A stretch of 24,451 nucleotides of DNA from Candidatus Bathyarchaeota archaeon (GTDB lineage Archaea; Thermoproteota; Bathyarchaeia; Bathyarchaeales; Bathyarchaeaceae). Under the pieces are notes generated by a model. That model worked only from the letters and a program-made list of their open reading frames with translations. It made no database searches and was not told the DNA's origin. Position numbers and translations under genes: made by a program. Below, piece by piece: positions 7,120 to 15,628 of the stretch. The DNA lies in assembly GCA_029879825.1 (NCBI GenBank), contig JAOUPL010000008.1, positions 1-24,451 on the forward strand, written 5' to 3'. Each line of letters opens with the position of its first letter. Within the stretch, counting starts at the first letter, position 1.

Positions 7120-7896
7120 ATGAACGCAGGAATAAGTCTCAAAGAATGGTGGCCATGGTACGACAAAATTATTAAAACTTTTGAATATGACCGTTCAAAA
7201 GACCAACTTGCAACAGACGTCTTAAGCCGCCTTGTATCTAGTAGAGCAATTGACTTGCAGCAATTGAAGGTTTTAATTTCTGGTCAGTCGGTTTTGGTTT
7301 TTGGTGCAGGTCCATCTTTAGAAGAAGATTTGCAGCAGATAGCAAAGGAGAACTTATTGAAGAAGTGTGTAATTATATCTGCTGATGGCGCAACCACGGC
7401 GCTTTTGAAGGTGGCTAAAGTTGTTCCCAGCGTGGTTGTAACCGACTTGGATGGCAACATTAATGATTTGTTTCGCGCTGATAGGCTTGGCTCTGTTATT
7501 GTGATTCATGGACACGGCGACAATATCGACAGACTTCAGGCGTATGTTCCTAAGTTTAAAAGCGTCGTCGGAACTACACAGGTTGAGCCTAAACCTAACG
7601 TGTACAATTTTGGCGGCTTTACCGATGGTGATAGAGCAGTTTTCTTGGCGGTAGTCATGGGAGCCAAACTTGTAGCGTTGGCTGGAATGGATTTAGGTCG
7701 AGTTGTGGGTAGGTACTCAAAGAAACAAGTTAGGTCGGTTGAGGTGAAAATTTTGAAACTCAAGATTTGTAAGGAGTTGTTAGAATGGTTGGCTTCTAGG
7801 GTTGATATTCCGCTCTACAACATTACCAGACGAGGAGAAAGGATCGAGGGCTTCATTAAGGTTACATCTTCTGAGTTGACAAAAATAGTACAATAG
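7120..7896 (+). CDS. mptE: 6-hydroxymethyl-7,8-dihydropterin pyrophosphokinase, archaeal type (DUF115)
   Basis: Transfers pyrophosphate from ATP to 6-hydroxymethyl-dihydropterin, activating it for coupling to the aminobenzoyl-ribitol branch. It replaces bacterial FolK, to which it is unrelated. The 258-residue product shows the DUF115 motifs in order: FGAGPSLEEDL (61-71), SADGATTALLK (87-97), VVTDLDGN (106-113), IHGHGDN (129-135) and GGFTDGDRA (165-173). The ATG follows a short leader with AAAGGA about 13 bases upstream, which is weak. The stop lies three bases from the stop of convergent mptA. Family assignment is firm. Confidence 0.93.
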   Translation: MNAGISLKEWWPWYDKIIKTFEYDRSKDQLATDVLSRLVSSRAIDLQQLKVLISGQSVLVFGAGPSLEEDLQQIAKENLLKKCVIISADGATTALLKVAKVVPSVVVTDLDGNINDLFRADRLGSVIVIHGHGDNIDRLQAYVPKFKSVVGTTQVEPKPNVYNFGGFTDGDRAVFLAVVMGAKLVALAGMDLGRVVGRYSKKQVRSVEVKILKLKICKELLEWLASRVDIPLYNITRRGERIEGFIKVTSSELTKIVQ

Positions 7897-7898
7897 GG

Positions 7899-8861
7899 CT
7901 AGGCATCATTTGGTGCCATTTCACGTCTGATTTCTCCTAAAGTTGCCATTCTTTCAGCGACGACGTCATGCTTGTGAACGCTTTCCTGGCTATAAACCTG
8001 AGCGAAAACACGGGTTTCATCTGGAAAGTTTGCATATTTTCTCACGATGGCTCCAAGGATTTCTCGAACAACGTCTTCGGTAAATCGAGCCTTGCCATGA
8101 GACTCTACAACTACAGAAGCCTCAGCGGGACGCTTCAGCACAGCATAGGTTTGTCCACTCATTGAATTCTCAACAATTCTAACGAGGTCTTCAATATTAA
8201 TTGAAAATTTCTCTGGAACCTGTACGAGAATTATACCCTGTGATCTCTGAGTGTGTGTCGCAAGTGGCACGTTTTCCATAATTTTCTTGATATCTTTCTT
8301 TCCATAACCTATTTGACCGAGCTTCTCTTCGGTTAACGCCTTCATAAGCCCTTGAGTGCAAGGGCATGTTGTAAAGCCGACAACACTCACTCCGACCATC
8401 TTATTCACGGTTATGGGGCCATCTTTTTTGGTGGCTACGACTGTGGCGAAAATTTTGCATGGTTCTTGAGTGCGCTTGCCAATGCTGGGTGGTTTTCGAA
8501 TTACGATATAGTCACTTTTGAGACGAACTTCAGCTCTGTTTGCATATTTATGTTTGTCCAACAATCGGCGTGCAATTGTTTCGCAGAATTCTTCGATAGT
8601 GGTTGCTTTGAAGGTGTCTTGTTCTTGAATAACTTCATGTAACAACTCTGGGTCCCTTGACAGATGAACGCCTCTTTTGTCGCTTGGCAAATCCACAAAC
8701 AAGTCTACGGTTGGCACAAGCGAAAGCGAACCGCCTTCTCCAATCATGCGTAGACTTAACTTTAGGTTTTTGACGCCAACACGGGTTAGCCTGAGTTGAA
8801 CATTCGGTCTTGTAGTCTGGAGGTCGGTGATTCGACTCAAAAGGTCTATTGGAAAACTCAC
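7899..8861 (-). CDS. mptA: GTP cyclohydrolase MptA (FolE2-like)
   Basis: Converts GTP to 7,8-dihydroneopterin 2',3'-cyclic phosphate, the first step of archaeal pterin synthesis; the family uses Fe(II). The 320-residue product has KRGVHLSR (62-69), VGFTTCPCTQG with Cys166 and Cys168, and ATHTQRSQG (201-209), all hallmarks of the GTP cyclohydrolase I type B family. The GTG at 8861 has GGTGG about seven bases upstream. The cyclic phosphodiesterase (MptB) and aldolase (MptD) needed next are not in the window. The promoter carries a 15-bp near-perfect palindrome centred on its TATA sequence. Confidence 0.94.
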   Translation of the reverse strand: MSFPIDLLSRITDLQTTRPNVQLRLTRVGVKNLKLSLRMIGEGGSLSLVPTVDLFVDLPSDKRGVHLSRDPELLHEVIQEQDTFKATTIEEFCETIARRLLDKHKYANRAEVRLKSDYIVIRKPPSIGKRTQEPCKIFATVVATKKDGPITVNKMVGVSVVGFTTCPCTQGLMKALTEEKLGQIGYGKKDIKKIMENVPLATHTQRSQGIILVQVPEKFSINIEDLVRIVENSMSGQTYAVLKRPAEASVVVESHGKARFTEDVVREILGAIVRKYANFPDETRVFAQVYSQESVHKHDVVAERMATLGEIRREMAPNDA

Positions 8862-8908
8862 GTTAATCCACCATTTTTTTTCTGGCAGAGGTAGTAGAAT
8901 ACGAATAG

Positions 8909-8923
8909 CTCCTTTAAAAGGAG
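8909..8923. promoter_or_regulatory. Palindrome over the mptA TATA element
   Basis: CTCCTTTAAAAGGAG has 7-bp arms around a single central base and encloses the only good TATA-like core upstream of mptA, about 50-60 bp before its GTG. Such a site would let one dimeric protein exclude TBP. It differs from the GGAAAGT repeat ahead of DUF1464. The reverse-strand TATA reading is CTTTTAAAGG. Confidence 0.55.
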
Positions 8924-8956
8924 TGCGCTTACGAGTTTTGCTGGCTTGTAATTGTT

Positions 8957-8969
8957 GTGTTTAAAAGTT
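8957..8969 (+). promoter_or_regulatory. TATA-like element of the reductase-DHPS-like operon
   Basis: GTGTTTAAAAGTT lies about 40-50 bp before the ATG at 9009. The GGAGG at 8997-9001 then lies in a short leader. Confidence 0.5.
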
Positions 8970-9008
8970 ACTAAGTCTTTAATTTATCTTCAAAACGGAG
9001 GATCAAAA

Positions 9009-9743
9009 ATGTCTGTGCCAATCGCATGGGGAATAACAGGTGCAGGCCATTTCCTAAAAGAAACCTTCGAAATCATGCATAAAGTAGTCAAAACCAACAA
9101 GGTTAGGGTCACAACCTACCTGTCTTCGGCTGGAACCCGAGTAGTACGGACGTATGGACTTTGGAACCAGCTTGAGCAAATCTCTAATGGAAACTATCTT
9201 CAGGAAATCCTAACCGAAACAGAAGAAGGCGCAGGTTCTCCACGCGCTGGAAGACTTCTTAGAGGAATCTATAAAGCGCTCATTGTTTCTCCAGCCAGCG
9301 GAAACACAGTTGCCAAAGTTGCGTATGGTATAGCCGACACGCTGGTAACAAACGCCATCGCTCAAGCGCAGAAGGGCATTGTTCCCGTTTTCATAGTGCC
9401 TACAGACCAGAAAGCGGGCTTCATTGAAACCACCCTACTTCATCGTATTGAAAGAAGTGAATGCAAACTATGCGAGCCATGTCCAATTGTGGCCATATGT
9501 CCCCATTCTGCAATACAAATTCGAAACGGCATTCCCAACATAAACTTGGCACTCTGCCAAAATTGTGGATTGTGCATAACTGCATGTCCTTTCAGCGCTG
9601 TCAAATATGGAGAGAAAATTAAACTGCGAGTCAGAGCGGTTGACTTTGAAAACGTTGAGAAACTTAAACGAATGGATGGCATAACGGTTCTGGAACAACC
9701 CAAACAAATAGAAGACATCATCAAAAAATTGTTAACTGCTTAA
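9009..9743 (+). CDS. Dihydromethanopterin reductase (acceptor)-like flavoprotein with two [4Fe-4S] motifs
   Basis: A 244-residue archaeoflavoprotein of the AfpA/DmrX/DmrB group, which uses FMN and an iron-sulfur electron donor. In characterised relatives it reduces dihydromethanopterin to H4MPT, the last step of the pathway. The N-terminal half is a flavoprotein fold (AWGITGAGHF at 6-15; VSPASGNTVAK at 93-103). The C-terminal half is a bacterial-type ferredoxin with Cys152, 155, 158, 164 and Cys183, 186, 189, 193, each set ending in CP. ATG 9009 has GGAGG seven bases upstream; an upstream in-frame ATG at 8952 lacks such a site. The next gene follows within 13 bases. Assignment to the reductase step rests on family and context. 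Confidence 0.85.
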   Translation: MSVPIAWGITGAGHFLKETFEIMHKVVKTNKVRVTTYLSSAGTRVVRTYGLWNQLEQISNGNYLQEILTETEEGAGSPRAGRLLRGIYKALIVSPASGNTVAKVAYGIADTLVTNAIAQAQKGIVPVFIVPTDQKAGFIETTLLHRIERSECKLCEPCPIVAICPHSAIQIRNGIPNINLALCQNCGLCITACPFSAVKYGEKIKLRVRAVDFENVEKLKRMDGITVLEQPKQIEDIIKKLLTA

Positions 9744-9755
9744 ATGGTGCTAATT

Positions 9756-11330
9756 ATGAAAGTGCTTTTAATCACTGGACTGCTCGCAGAAGACATGGTA
9801 ACACATTATACTCAAAAAAGCAATGTGAAAACGAAAGTTCTTGCCTTAAGAGTTCCAGTTGCTGCGTTGTTAACTCCCAAATACATTGCGAAAGAAACTG
9901 AAAAACTAAATCTTCATGATTTTGACATGATTTTGGTTCCGGGATTAATCAGAGGCGACACATCAATTATAGAAGACACTACAGGGATTCCAACTTTTAA
10001 AGGTCCAAGATATGCCGCTGACTTGCCAACCGTGCTAGACCTTCTGAGTCAAGTAAAGCTTTCCAAAGTAACACCCGCATGCGACCTGCTTAAAGATGAA
10101 CTCCAACGCAAAGCTCTGCAAGAGATGCATATCGCTGAGAAAAACCGAGATATTTTGCTGAAAACCCCTGGCAACATGCTTATCAGAGAGTTAGCCATAG
10201 GCAGAGATTTTCCCATGCGGGTTATGGCCGAAATCGTTGATGCGCCTTTATTGTTGAATGATGAGGTTCAAGCAATGGCGCGACGTTACGTGAAACTTGG
10301 AGCCGAGATTATTGATATTGGCATGGTTGCGGGTGAATCAAACCCATCAGATGCGAAGCGTGCTGTTAAGGCAGTTAAAAGCGTTGTAAACGTGCCAGTA
10401 AGCATTGACACACTTGACCTAGATGAAGCCAGAGCGGCTGTTTCCGCAGGCACAGACATACTATTAAGTGCGGATGCGGGTAACATTGAAGATATAGCAA
10501 CTTTTGCCTCCACTGTTGCTGTTGTAATTATTCCAACAAATCATCGCGAAGGGTATTTCCCTAAAAAAGCCGAAGAACGAGTAAGCCTACTAGAAGAGAA
10601 CATTAGAAAGGCGAGAAAACTGGGAATAACGAGGATCATAGGTGATTTAATTCTGGACCCAGTAAACGTGCCAGGCATAGTAGAGTCATTGGTTGCCTTC
10701 CACGAGTTTGCAAAAAGAAACCCTGATGTTTCACTTCTTTTTGGTGTGGGAAATGTAATGGAATTAATGGATGCTGATTCTATAGGAATAAACGCCCTAC
10801 TCGCTGGCATAGCCTCTGAAATAGGTGTAAACATCTTGTTAACAACAGAGAAAAGCAACAAGGCAAAGGGCAGCATAAGAGAACTAGCTATCGCCTCCAA
10901 AATGATGTTTTTGGCTAAGAAAAGAGGCTCTGCTCCCAAAGATCTTGGTTTTGACCTTCTGACACTTAAAGACAAACGAATACGAGAAGAGCCGTACCAT
11001 AGAGAAATAGAAGCAGAAATGCAGATCATAACAGCAACTGAAAAACGCAAATCTCTCTTGTTTGATCCAAAAGGATGCTTCAAAATTATGACAGACCGAG
11101 CCAACGATGTCATTGTTGCTCTTCATTTTTCAACTTCCAAACGACACAAGCCAACCGTGATAATTAAAGGAAAAACTGCCGAAGAGGTATACGCTAAAAT
11201 TGTGGAAATGAGCTTGGTAACAAGGCTTGACCACGCAGCTTATTTGGGAAGCGAATTGGCAAAGGCTGAAATCGCATTGAAGATAGGGAAGGAGTACATT
11301 CAAGATAGTCCACTCTTCAAGTCTCGTTAA
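9756..11330 (+). CDS. Dihydropteroate synthase-related protein (MJ0107-like)
   Basis: A 524-residue protein of the archaeal DHPS-like family. An N-terminal domain (about 1-150, starting MKVLLITGLLAEDMV) precedes a pterin-binding TIM barrel from about 155. The barrel contains GAEIIDIGMVAGES and VPVSIDTLDLDEA, the equivalents of the pterin and phosphate loops of DHPS. A C-terminal domain of DUF4346 type follows from about 430. It probably joins the activated pterin to the ribofuranosyl-aminobenzene intermediate, but that activity has not been settled for the family as far as I know. The start may be ATG 9744, directly after the upstream stop, or ATG 9756, which has GGTG seven bases upstream and fits the family N-terminus. 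Co-transcription with the reductase is near certain. Confidence 0.88.
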   Translation: MKVLLITGLLAEDMVTHYTQKSNVKTKVLALRVPVAALLTPKYIAKETEKLNLHDFDMILVPGLIRGDTSIIEDTTGIPTFKGPRYAADLPTVLDLLSQVKLSKVTPACDLLKDELQRKALQEMHIAEKNRDILLKTPGNMLIRELAIGRDFPMRVMAEIVDAPLLLNDEVQAMARRYVKLGAEIIDIGMVAGESNPSDAKRAVKAVKSVVNVPVSIDTLDLDEARAAVSAGTDILLSADAGNIEDIATFASTVAVVIIPTNHREGYFPKKAEERVSLLEENIRKARKLGITRIIGDLILDPVNVPGIVESLVAFHEFAKRNPDVSLLFGVGNVMELMDADSIGINALLAGIASEIGVNILLTTEKSNKAKGSIRELAIASKMMFLAKKRGSAPKDLGFDLLTLKDKRIREEPYHREIEAEMQIITATEKRKSLLFDPKGCFKIMTDRANDVIVALHFSTSKRHKPTVIIKGKTAEEVYAKIVEMSLVTRLDHAAYLGSELAKAEIALKIGKEYIQDSPLFKSR

Positions 11331-11422
11331 CATCCACTCGCTGTTGATCGCGTGCATACTTGAAGTAGTAATAATCACAGAGATTCTAGCGTTCCAAATA
11401 GATTTGCAGGCTCTTGGGTGGA

Positions 11423-11436
11423 AAAGTATATTTCTA
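11423..11436 (+). promoter_or_regulatory. TATA-like element of the MBL-fold gene
   Basis: AAAAGTATATTTCT lies about 35-48 bp before ATG 11471. The rest of the 11331-11470 gap shows no gene, GC tract or strong repeat. Confidence 0.45.
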
Positions 11437-11470
11437 GAGTCCTTCTTATTCTACTGCTTCCAATTTGACA

Positions 11471-12511
11471 ATGAGGGAAACACAACTGCCCAAGCCTGAA
11501 AAGAAACTTTACAAAGTGAAAGAAGTTTTTCCTGATTTCTTTCAATTGAGGATCCCACTGCCTATTCCCGCTCTAAAACATTTAAACGTCTACCTGATTC
11601 GAGCCGAAGACCGATACCTTCTCATAGATACGGGAATGGACAGCGATGAAGCGTTTGGGGAGTTGTGTCGTCAGCTAGCTGAGATCGGAGTTAAGCCGGA
11701 AAGTCTAACAGAGATTTTAGTAACGCACTTTCACATAGATCATGTGGGCTTAGTTCCACGCTTGAGAGGGCTTTCTGGAGCGCGACTCATCGTCTCGGCA
11801 AAGACCGCTGAAGCAGTGCAGCTGGTTAGGCAGACTTACGAAAGTCACTGGAAGAATATGATGAATATGTACAGGGGCGCTGGGGTTCCCGCAGAACTCG
11901 TGGAGCGAATGCTCAAGGCAACTCCAGGCTATTTGTATCAAGCTGTCTATGAGGAGTTGGCGAGGCCGTCGAAGGCTTTAGAGGATGGGGAGAAAATATC
12001 GATGGGTGGGTATGGTTTTCAAGCCGTCTGGACGCCGGGTCATTCTCCGGGACACATCTGTCTTTATGAGCCTAAACGGCGACTTCTGATGGCTGGTGAT
12101 CATCTTTTGCCCACTATCACTCCTCATGTTACTCAGTGGGGCGAAGAAAGTGATGCTCTATCTGATTACCTGGATAGCTTGGAGAAGGTTGGGAAGTTAG
12201 ATGTGGATGTGGTCCTTCCAGCTCATGAGGATCTCTTCAAAAATCACCGCAAACGAATAAGCGAGTTACAGGAACATCATAAATTGCGGGCGAAGGAGAT
12301 GCTCTCTGAAATTCAGAGGCGCGAGCTGACACCATATCAGATAGCTTCCAGGATTCACTGGGATATAGAATATGCCTCTTGGGACCGATTTCCCTTCTTT
12401 CAAAAATTCCTAGCCGTCGGTGAAACTTTAGCGCACCTTAAGTTTCTAGAAAAACAAGGCCAGGTGAGAAAAAACATACATGCGGAAACCATGTTCTACA
12501 GTGCTATCTGA
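11471..12511 (+). CDS. MBL-fold metallo-hydrolase
   Basis: A 346-residue metallo-beta-lactamase-fold hydrolase with the two-zinc motif THFHIDH at 85-91 (H86, H88, D90, H91). LLIDTGMD (50-57) and the downstream ligands in TPGHSPGH, AGDHLLP and VLPAHED are also present. The C-terminal 80 or so residues (from about HHKLRAKEM) look like the helical/winged-helix extension seen in LACTB2-like members, which act on RNA or thioesters. The substrate cannot be told. The open frame begins with TTG 11465; ATG 11471 is the better start. It is probably not part of the H4MPT operon, since it has its own promoter region. Confidence 0.88.
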   Translation: MRETQLPKPEKKLYKVKEVFPDFFQLRIPLPIPALKHLNVYLIRAEDRYLLIDTGMDSDEAFGELCRQLAEIGVKPESLTEILVTHFHIDHVGLVPRLRGLSGARLIVSAKTAEAVQLVRQTYESHWKNMMNMYRGAGVPAELVERMLKATPGYLYQAVYEELARPSKALEDGEKISMGGYGFQAVWTPGHSPGHICLYEPKRRLLMAGDHLLPTITPHVTQWGEESDALSDYLDSLEKVGKLDVDVVLPAHEDLFKNHRKRISELQEHHKLRAKEMLSEIQRRELTPYQIASRIHWDIEYASWDRFPFFQKFLAVGETLAHLKFLEKQGQVRKNIHAETMFYSAI

Positions 12512-12683
12512 ACCGTCGCATTCTACAGAATGTTGAAGGGATGGAGTGTGGTTTTCTATACACAAGATGGTGGAGATATCTCCCGCAAACTTGCCCTTTT
12601 TTCCGTAGCCTCTTCTAAGATGGATGTCGTCTAAAACAGCCTCATTCACTATGCATGGGCATCCGAGCATAGACCGCAACATA

Positions 12684-12692
12684 ACTTAAAAG
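12684..12692 (+). promoter_or_regulatory. TATA-like element of the first MscS gene
   Basis: ACTTAAAAG lies about 40 bp before ATG 12730. The 12512-12729 gap otherwise holds a small CATTCT/AGAATG inverted repeat near 12520-12533 and a reverse-strand open frame I do not trust. Confidence 0.45.
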
Positions 12693-12729
12693 ACAGCAGA
12701 TACATAAAACCAGAAGCGGGTTCCCTTCT

Positions 12730-13545
12730 ATGAGCGTAGTAGATTTTCTCAACGATATAGGCGAGTGGATCTTATCCAACTTTGACAAAGTCTTGTTTTC
12801 GGTCATTGCCGTCATTGTAGGGTATGCTCTCTACAAGGTTATTGCCAGAGAAATCAGAACTCTGAAGAATCAGAAGAGACTCGAGGAGCACCTTGCTTAC
12901 ACTCTGACCAGAGTCGTCAAATGGGTCGCCGGTCTTGCAGTTCTGTCAATCATTTTGGCGACGTTTGGAGTGACCTTAGGTGTGATATCTGGACTTTTGG
13001 CTCTTCTCGGCGGCACTATCATAGGTTTTGCGGCCATAAACACCATTGGAAACGCAATCGCCGGCTTGATTGTGATGACCAGCAGACCCTTCAGGGTTGG
13101 AGACAGAATATTCTTTAACAGTCAATTCGCGGATATCGTAGCCATTGAATTAATCTACACCAAGATGCTGACTCTTGACAATGTTTTAGTTTCGGTTCCA
13201 AATCAAGAGTTACTTAAGGCAGAGATTGACAATTTTGGAAAAAAGAGAGTAATTAGAAGACACGTGACGGTTACTCCCGGATTTGAGTACGACAACAGGG
13301 ATGTGGAAAAAGCCTTGCTAGAGGCTGCGGAAAAGACTCCTAGAGTCTTGAAGGAACCCAAACCATACGTCTGGATAACAAAGTTTCAGAACTATGCCGT
13401 TGAATACACCCTTTATGCGTTCGTAAACGACATAAAAGGACTGCCGGAAATAGATGCGGAACTACACAGAACAGTCTTTGAAACTTGCAAAAGACACAAA
13501 ATAGACATAAGCACGCCGTTACTGCTCCGACAAATCCAAGACTGA
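12730..13545 (+). CDS. MscS-family mechanosensitive channel
   Basis: A 271-residue small-conductance mechanosensitive channel that opens under membrane tension. Three hydrophobic segments are visible: about 12-36, 62-80 and 84-115. The third is the pore helix, with the small-residue pattern ISGLLALLGGTIIGFAA and the GNAIAGL turn. The beta domain signature SRPFRVGDRIFF (118-129) follows at once, then the cytoplasmic vestibule region. Length is typical of a minimal MscS. A second, more distant family member is encoded at 20992, and a fragment resembling this pore helix lies at 15817-15939. Confidence 0.93.
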   Translation: MSVVDFLNDIGEWILSNFDKVLFSVIAVIVGYALYKVIAREIRTLKNQKRLEEHLAYTLTRVVKWVAGLAVLSIILATFGVTLGVISGLLALLGGTIIGFAAINTIGNAIAGLIVMTSRPFRVGDRIFFNSQFADIVAIELIYTKMLTLDNVLVSVPNQELLKAEIDNFGKKRVIRRHVTVTPGFEYDNRDVEKALLEAAEKTPRVLKEPKPYVWITKFQNYAVEYTLYAFVNDIKGLPEIDAELHRTVFETCKRHKIDISTPLLLRQIQD

Positions 13546-13762
13546 ACCACCACCAAACTTGTTCCAAAAGAAACTGGCTCGAAATGGTCGCGCCCATTAG
13601 ATTCGTCAAACGCCTCCAGAAAATTTCCAGCTTCCTTGTAATTTTTCGATCTTTTTCACACTCACCTTTACCTTTTGCCCTCCAGAAAGCTGCTCCTCCT
13701 AGATCCGGGGATTGGTGGCAATACGTTTTCTTCCCCAAATATCGTTTTTATCAATTCTGCAT
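13546..13762. other. Gene-free gap with pyrimidine-rich plus strand
   Basis: Between the MscS stop and the GC tract I find no convincing gene. The plus strand is rich in C and T, with several short T-runs that may end mscS transcription. A short reverse-strand stretch translates plausibly for about 30 codons but has no start and meets stops on both sides. Confidence 0.4.
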
Positions 13763-13771
13763 GCGCGCGCG
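13763..13771. repeat. (GC)n tract GCGCGCGCG
   Basis: Sits in TGCATGCGCGCGCGAA, about 70 bp upstream of the presenilin-like gene's TATA element. It is the first tract after an 11-kb stretch with none. Confidence 0.75.
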
Positions 13772-13841
13772 AAGTTAGCGTGGTCTACTATTTGATACGA
13801 GTGCGATAATAAGGGGCATTCAATTTTCCAAGCGATCAAAT

Positions 13842-13853
13842 CCTATAAATAGG
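13842..13853 (+). promoter_or_regulatory. TATA element of the presenilin-like protease gene
   Basis: CCTATAAATAGG lies about 23-34 bp before ATG 13876, which suggests an almost leaderless transcript. Confidence 0.6.
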
Positions 13854-13875
13854 TAAGTGCTATTCTTGAAAAACC

Positions 13876-14802
13876 ATGGACAAGAATAAGAAGAGAGAAA
13901 TGAAGGATATTTTTCCCGGTTTTCTGATGGCGGGCCTATTTGTTCTAATTCACAGTCTGGCTTTGTTGGTGGTAAGACCGTTTGAAGCCGCTGACATGGT
14001 GGCGTTTGAGAACCCAAATGACCCAATGAACATAGTGTTTTTCTTTCTGATAATGTTATTGTTTACGGTTGCAATATTGTTGATTGCGAAATTCTGGAAG
14101 AAACAGCTGATACAGGGTATTGTTCTTTGGGCAACAGGGTTTACCGCCTTCTATGTGTTTTATCCTTTGCTGTCTTTCGCGGTTCCAGAGGTGTGGTCTT
14201 TATTTCTCTCCGCAACAGCCGCAGCTACTCTGGTTATAACGCTTCTCAAGTATCCTGAATGGTATGTAATAGACGTATGCGGGATCATAATAGGAACAGG
14301 TGCTATCGCGATACTTGGTATTTCATTGGGTGTCTTTTTGGCGATTGTATTACTCATCGGACTAGCAATATACGATGCGATATCGGTATACAAAACCAAA
14401 CATATGATTGACCTCGCAGACACTGTTATGGATCTCAAATTACCTGTTATACTGGTGATACCAAAAATCAGCAAGTATTCGCTAATTAAAGAAACAAAGA
14501 GTTTGAAAGAAAAACTCGAAAATGGCGAAAAACGGGATGCGTTTTTTCTGGGATTGGGAGACGTTGTAATGCCCGGGGTTTTAGTTGCTTCCGCCTTTCA
14601 TAATGTCACCAGTAACGGTCTCCTCATAGCCTTATCAGTAATGCTCGGCACACTTCTTGGTTTTACAGTGCTTATGGCAGTTGTCATTAGAGGAAAACCG
14701 CAAGCAGGACTGCCATATCTTTGCAGTGGCGCTATACTAGGTTACATTGTATCGAGCTACATATTATTCGGAGAATTGGTTGGTCTTATCTTTCCCATTT
14801 AA
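13876..14802 (+). CDS. Presenilin/signal-peptide-peptidase family intramembrane aspartic protease (archaeal PSH)
   Basis: A 308-residue multispanning membrane protein with about nine hydrophobic segments. It cleaves substrates within the membrane using two aspartates. Both are visible: Asp167 in AIYDAISVYKTKHM (the YD motif) and Asp229 in FLGLGDVVMP (the GxGD motif). The C-terminal PAL-type element is represented by GLPYL (278-282), which keeps the central Pro and a Leu but not the exact PAL triplet, as in other archaeal homologues. Natural substrates in archaea are largely unknown. It stands alone between the MscS gene and a convergent Lrp-like regulator. Confidence 0.92.
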   Translation: MDKNKKREMKDIFPGFLMAGLFVLIHSLALLVVRPFEAADMVAFENPNDPMNIVFFFLIMLLFTVAILLIAKFWKKQLIQGIVLWATGFTAFYVFYPLLSFAVPEVWSLFLSATAAATLVITLLKYPEWYVIDVCGIIIGTGAIAILGISLGVFLAIVLLIGLAIYDAISVYKTKHMIDLADTVMDLKLPVILVIPKISKYSLIKETKSLKEKLENGEKRDAFFLGLGDVVMPGVLVASAFHNVTSNGLLIALSVMLGTLLGFTVLMAVVIRGKPQAGLPYLCSGAILGYIVSSYILFGELVGLIFPI

Positions 14803-14868
14803 CAAGTCTAACTTACTCTACATGCATTTAACTGGTTCTTTGGTTGTTTGTTATTAAGAGATAACTTT

Positions 14869-15348
14869 CTATGTTTCTTGTTCTGCCAGATATTTTAGGG
14901 ACAAGGGTTTAACAATTCTTCCTTCTAGGCTTATGAGCATTGTGTCGTAGTCTTCCATGACATTTTCATCTTCAGCCAGGACTTCTCCGAGGAAATTGGA
15001 AAAATCTGTGTAGTTTCTATGCAGAGAAATCATTACCGCATTCTTTCCCATGCCCTGAGCCGCAGCTGCAAATATGATGTTTGGTTTTGACATTACCCAT
15101 TTTTTGGCTCTCTCAGCTATCTCCTCCGAGGTTTTTGACTTAAAGCAATTGATCGCCATGATCTCGTATCCCATTTTCACGAAGTCTGGCATTACAGTGA
15201 AATCACGTATGATTCCTTCCTTCACAAGTCTACTTCTCATCCTGCTCACAGTTGGCTGTGACACATCCAAAACCTTGGCTAATTCCCTGTCACTTCTCTT
15301 AGAATCCTTCAACAATTCTAGAAGAAGGCGCATCATTCTCTTCTTCAA
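14869..15348 (-). CDS. Lrp/AsnC-like transcriptional regulator
   Basis: A 159-residue protein with an N-terminal winged helix-turn-helix. RSDRELAKVLDVSQPTVSRM (about 18-37) is the recognition region, and RLVKEGIIRDFTVMPDF leads into the effector half. The C-terminal domain is less typical of RAM domains (FAAAAQGMGKNAVMISLH), so ligand binding cannot be predicted. TTG 15348 is the first possible start, as a TGA is immediately upstream; a GAGGTT site lies about nine bases before it. ATG 15336 is an alternative. A reverse-strand TATA (AATTTAAATC near 15382-15392) fits. It could regulate itself or the divergent AbrB-like gene. Confidence 0.88.
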   Translation of the reverse strand: MKKRMMRLLLELLKDSKRSDRELAKVLDVSQPTVSRMRSRLVKEGIIRDFTVMPDFVKMGYEIMAINCFKSKTSEEIAERAKKWVMSKPNIIFAAAAQGMGKNAVMISLHRNYTDFSNFLGEVLAEDENVMEDYDTMLISLEGRIVKPLSLKYLAEQET

Positions 15349-15381
15349 TCACAACAACCTCTTCAAATGGTTTGTGTTTTG

Positions 15382-15392
15382 ATTTAAATTAA
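15382..15392 (-). promoter_or_regulatory. TATA-like element of the Lrp-like gene
   Basis: TTTAAATTAATTC on the plus strand reads as GAATTAATTTAAA in reverse, about 35-45 bp before TTG 15348. Confidence 0.4.
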
Positions 15393-15580
15393 TTCATATT
15401 TATGTCTTTTCATCACACTAATTTTCCTTTCGCATGCTATTCCCTACTACGACATCTTTGTATTAATAGAACACCAAGCAAAACACTTTTGATCAAGTCT
15501 ATCAACAATCGAAACAACCTTGACGTTGACTCCGTCAGAAAAATTGTCAATGATTCAAAAACGACACACCGCTGAGAAAA

Positions 15581-15590
15581 CTTTAAATAA
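15581..15590 (+). promoter_or_regulatory. TATA element of the AbrB-like gene
   Basis: CTTTAAATAA lies about 40-48 bp before ATG 15629; a GGTGG follows at 15615-15619. A small TGACG/CGTCA inverted repeat sits upstream near 15523-15539. Nothing else is evident in 15393-15580. Confidence 0.5.
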
Positions 15591-15628
15591 CATCCTGAGT
15601 TCCAAACAATTTAGGTGGCTATTCAGTT

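Noticed and set aside
10541..11113. Reverse-strand 190-codon open frame inside the DHPS-like gene
   Set aside because: A shadow of a long conserved coding region; Ser/Ile-rich with no motif.
12446..12682. Reverse-strand 78-codon open frame overlapping the end of the MBL-fold gene
   Set aside because: It has some protein-like stretches but overlaps a firm coding end, lacks a ribosome binding site, and the nearby TATA-like sequence is too close and better placed for the MscS gene on the other strand.
13340..13738. Reverse-strand 132-codon open frame behind the first MscS gene
   Set aside because: Overlaps the MscS coding region by about 200 bases and has Cys/Trp/Phe-rich unlikely composition.
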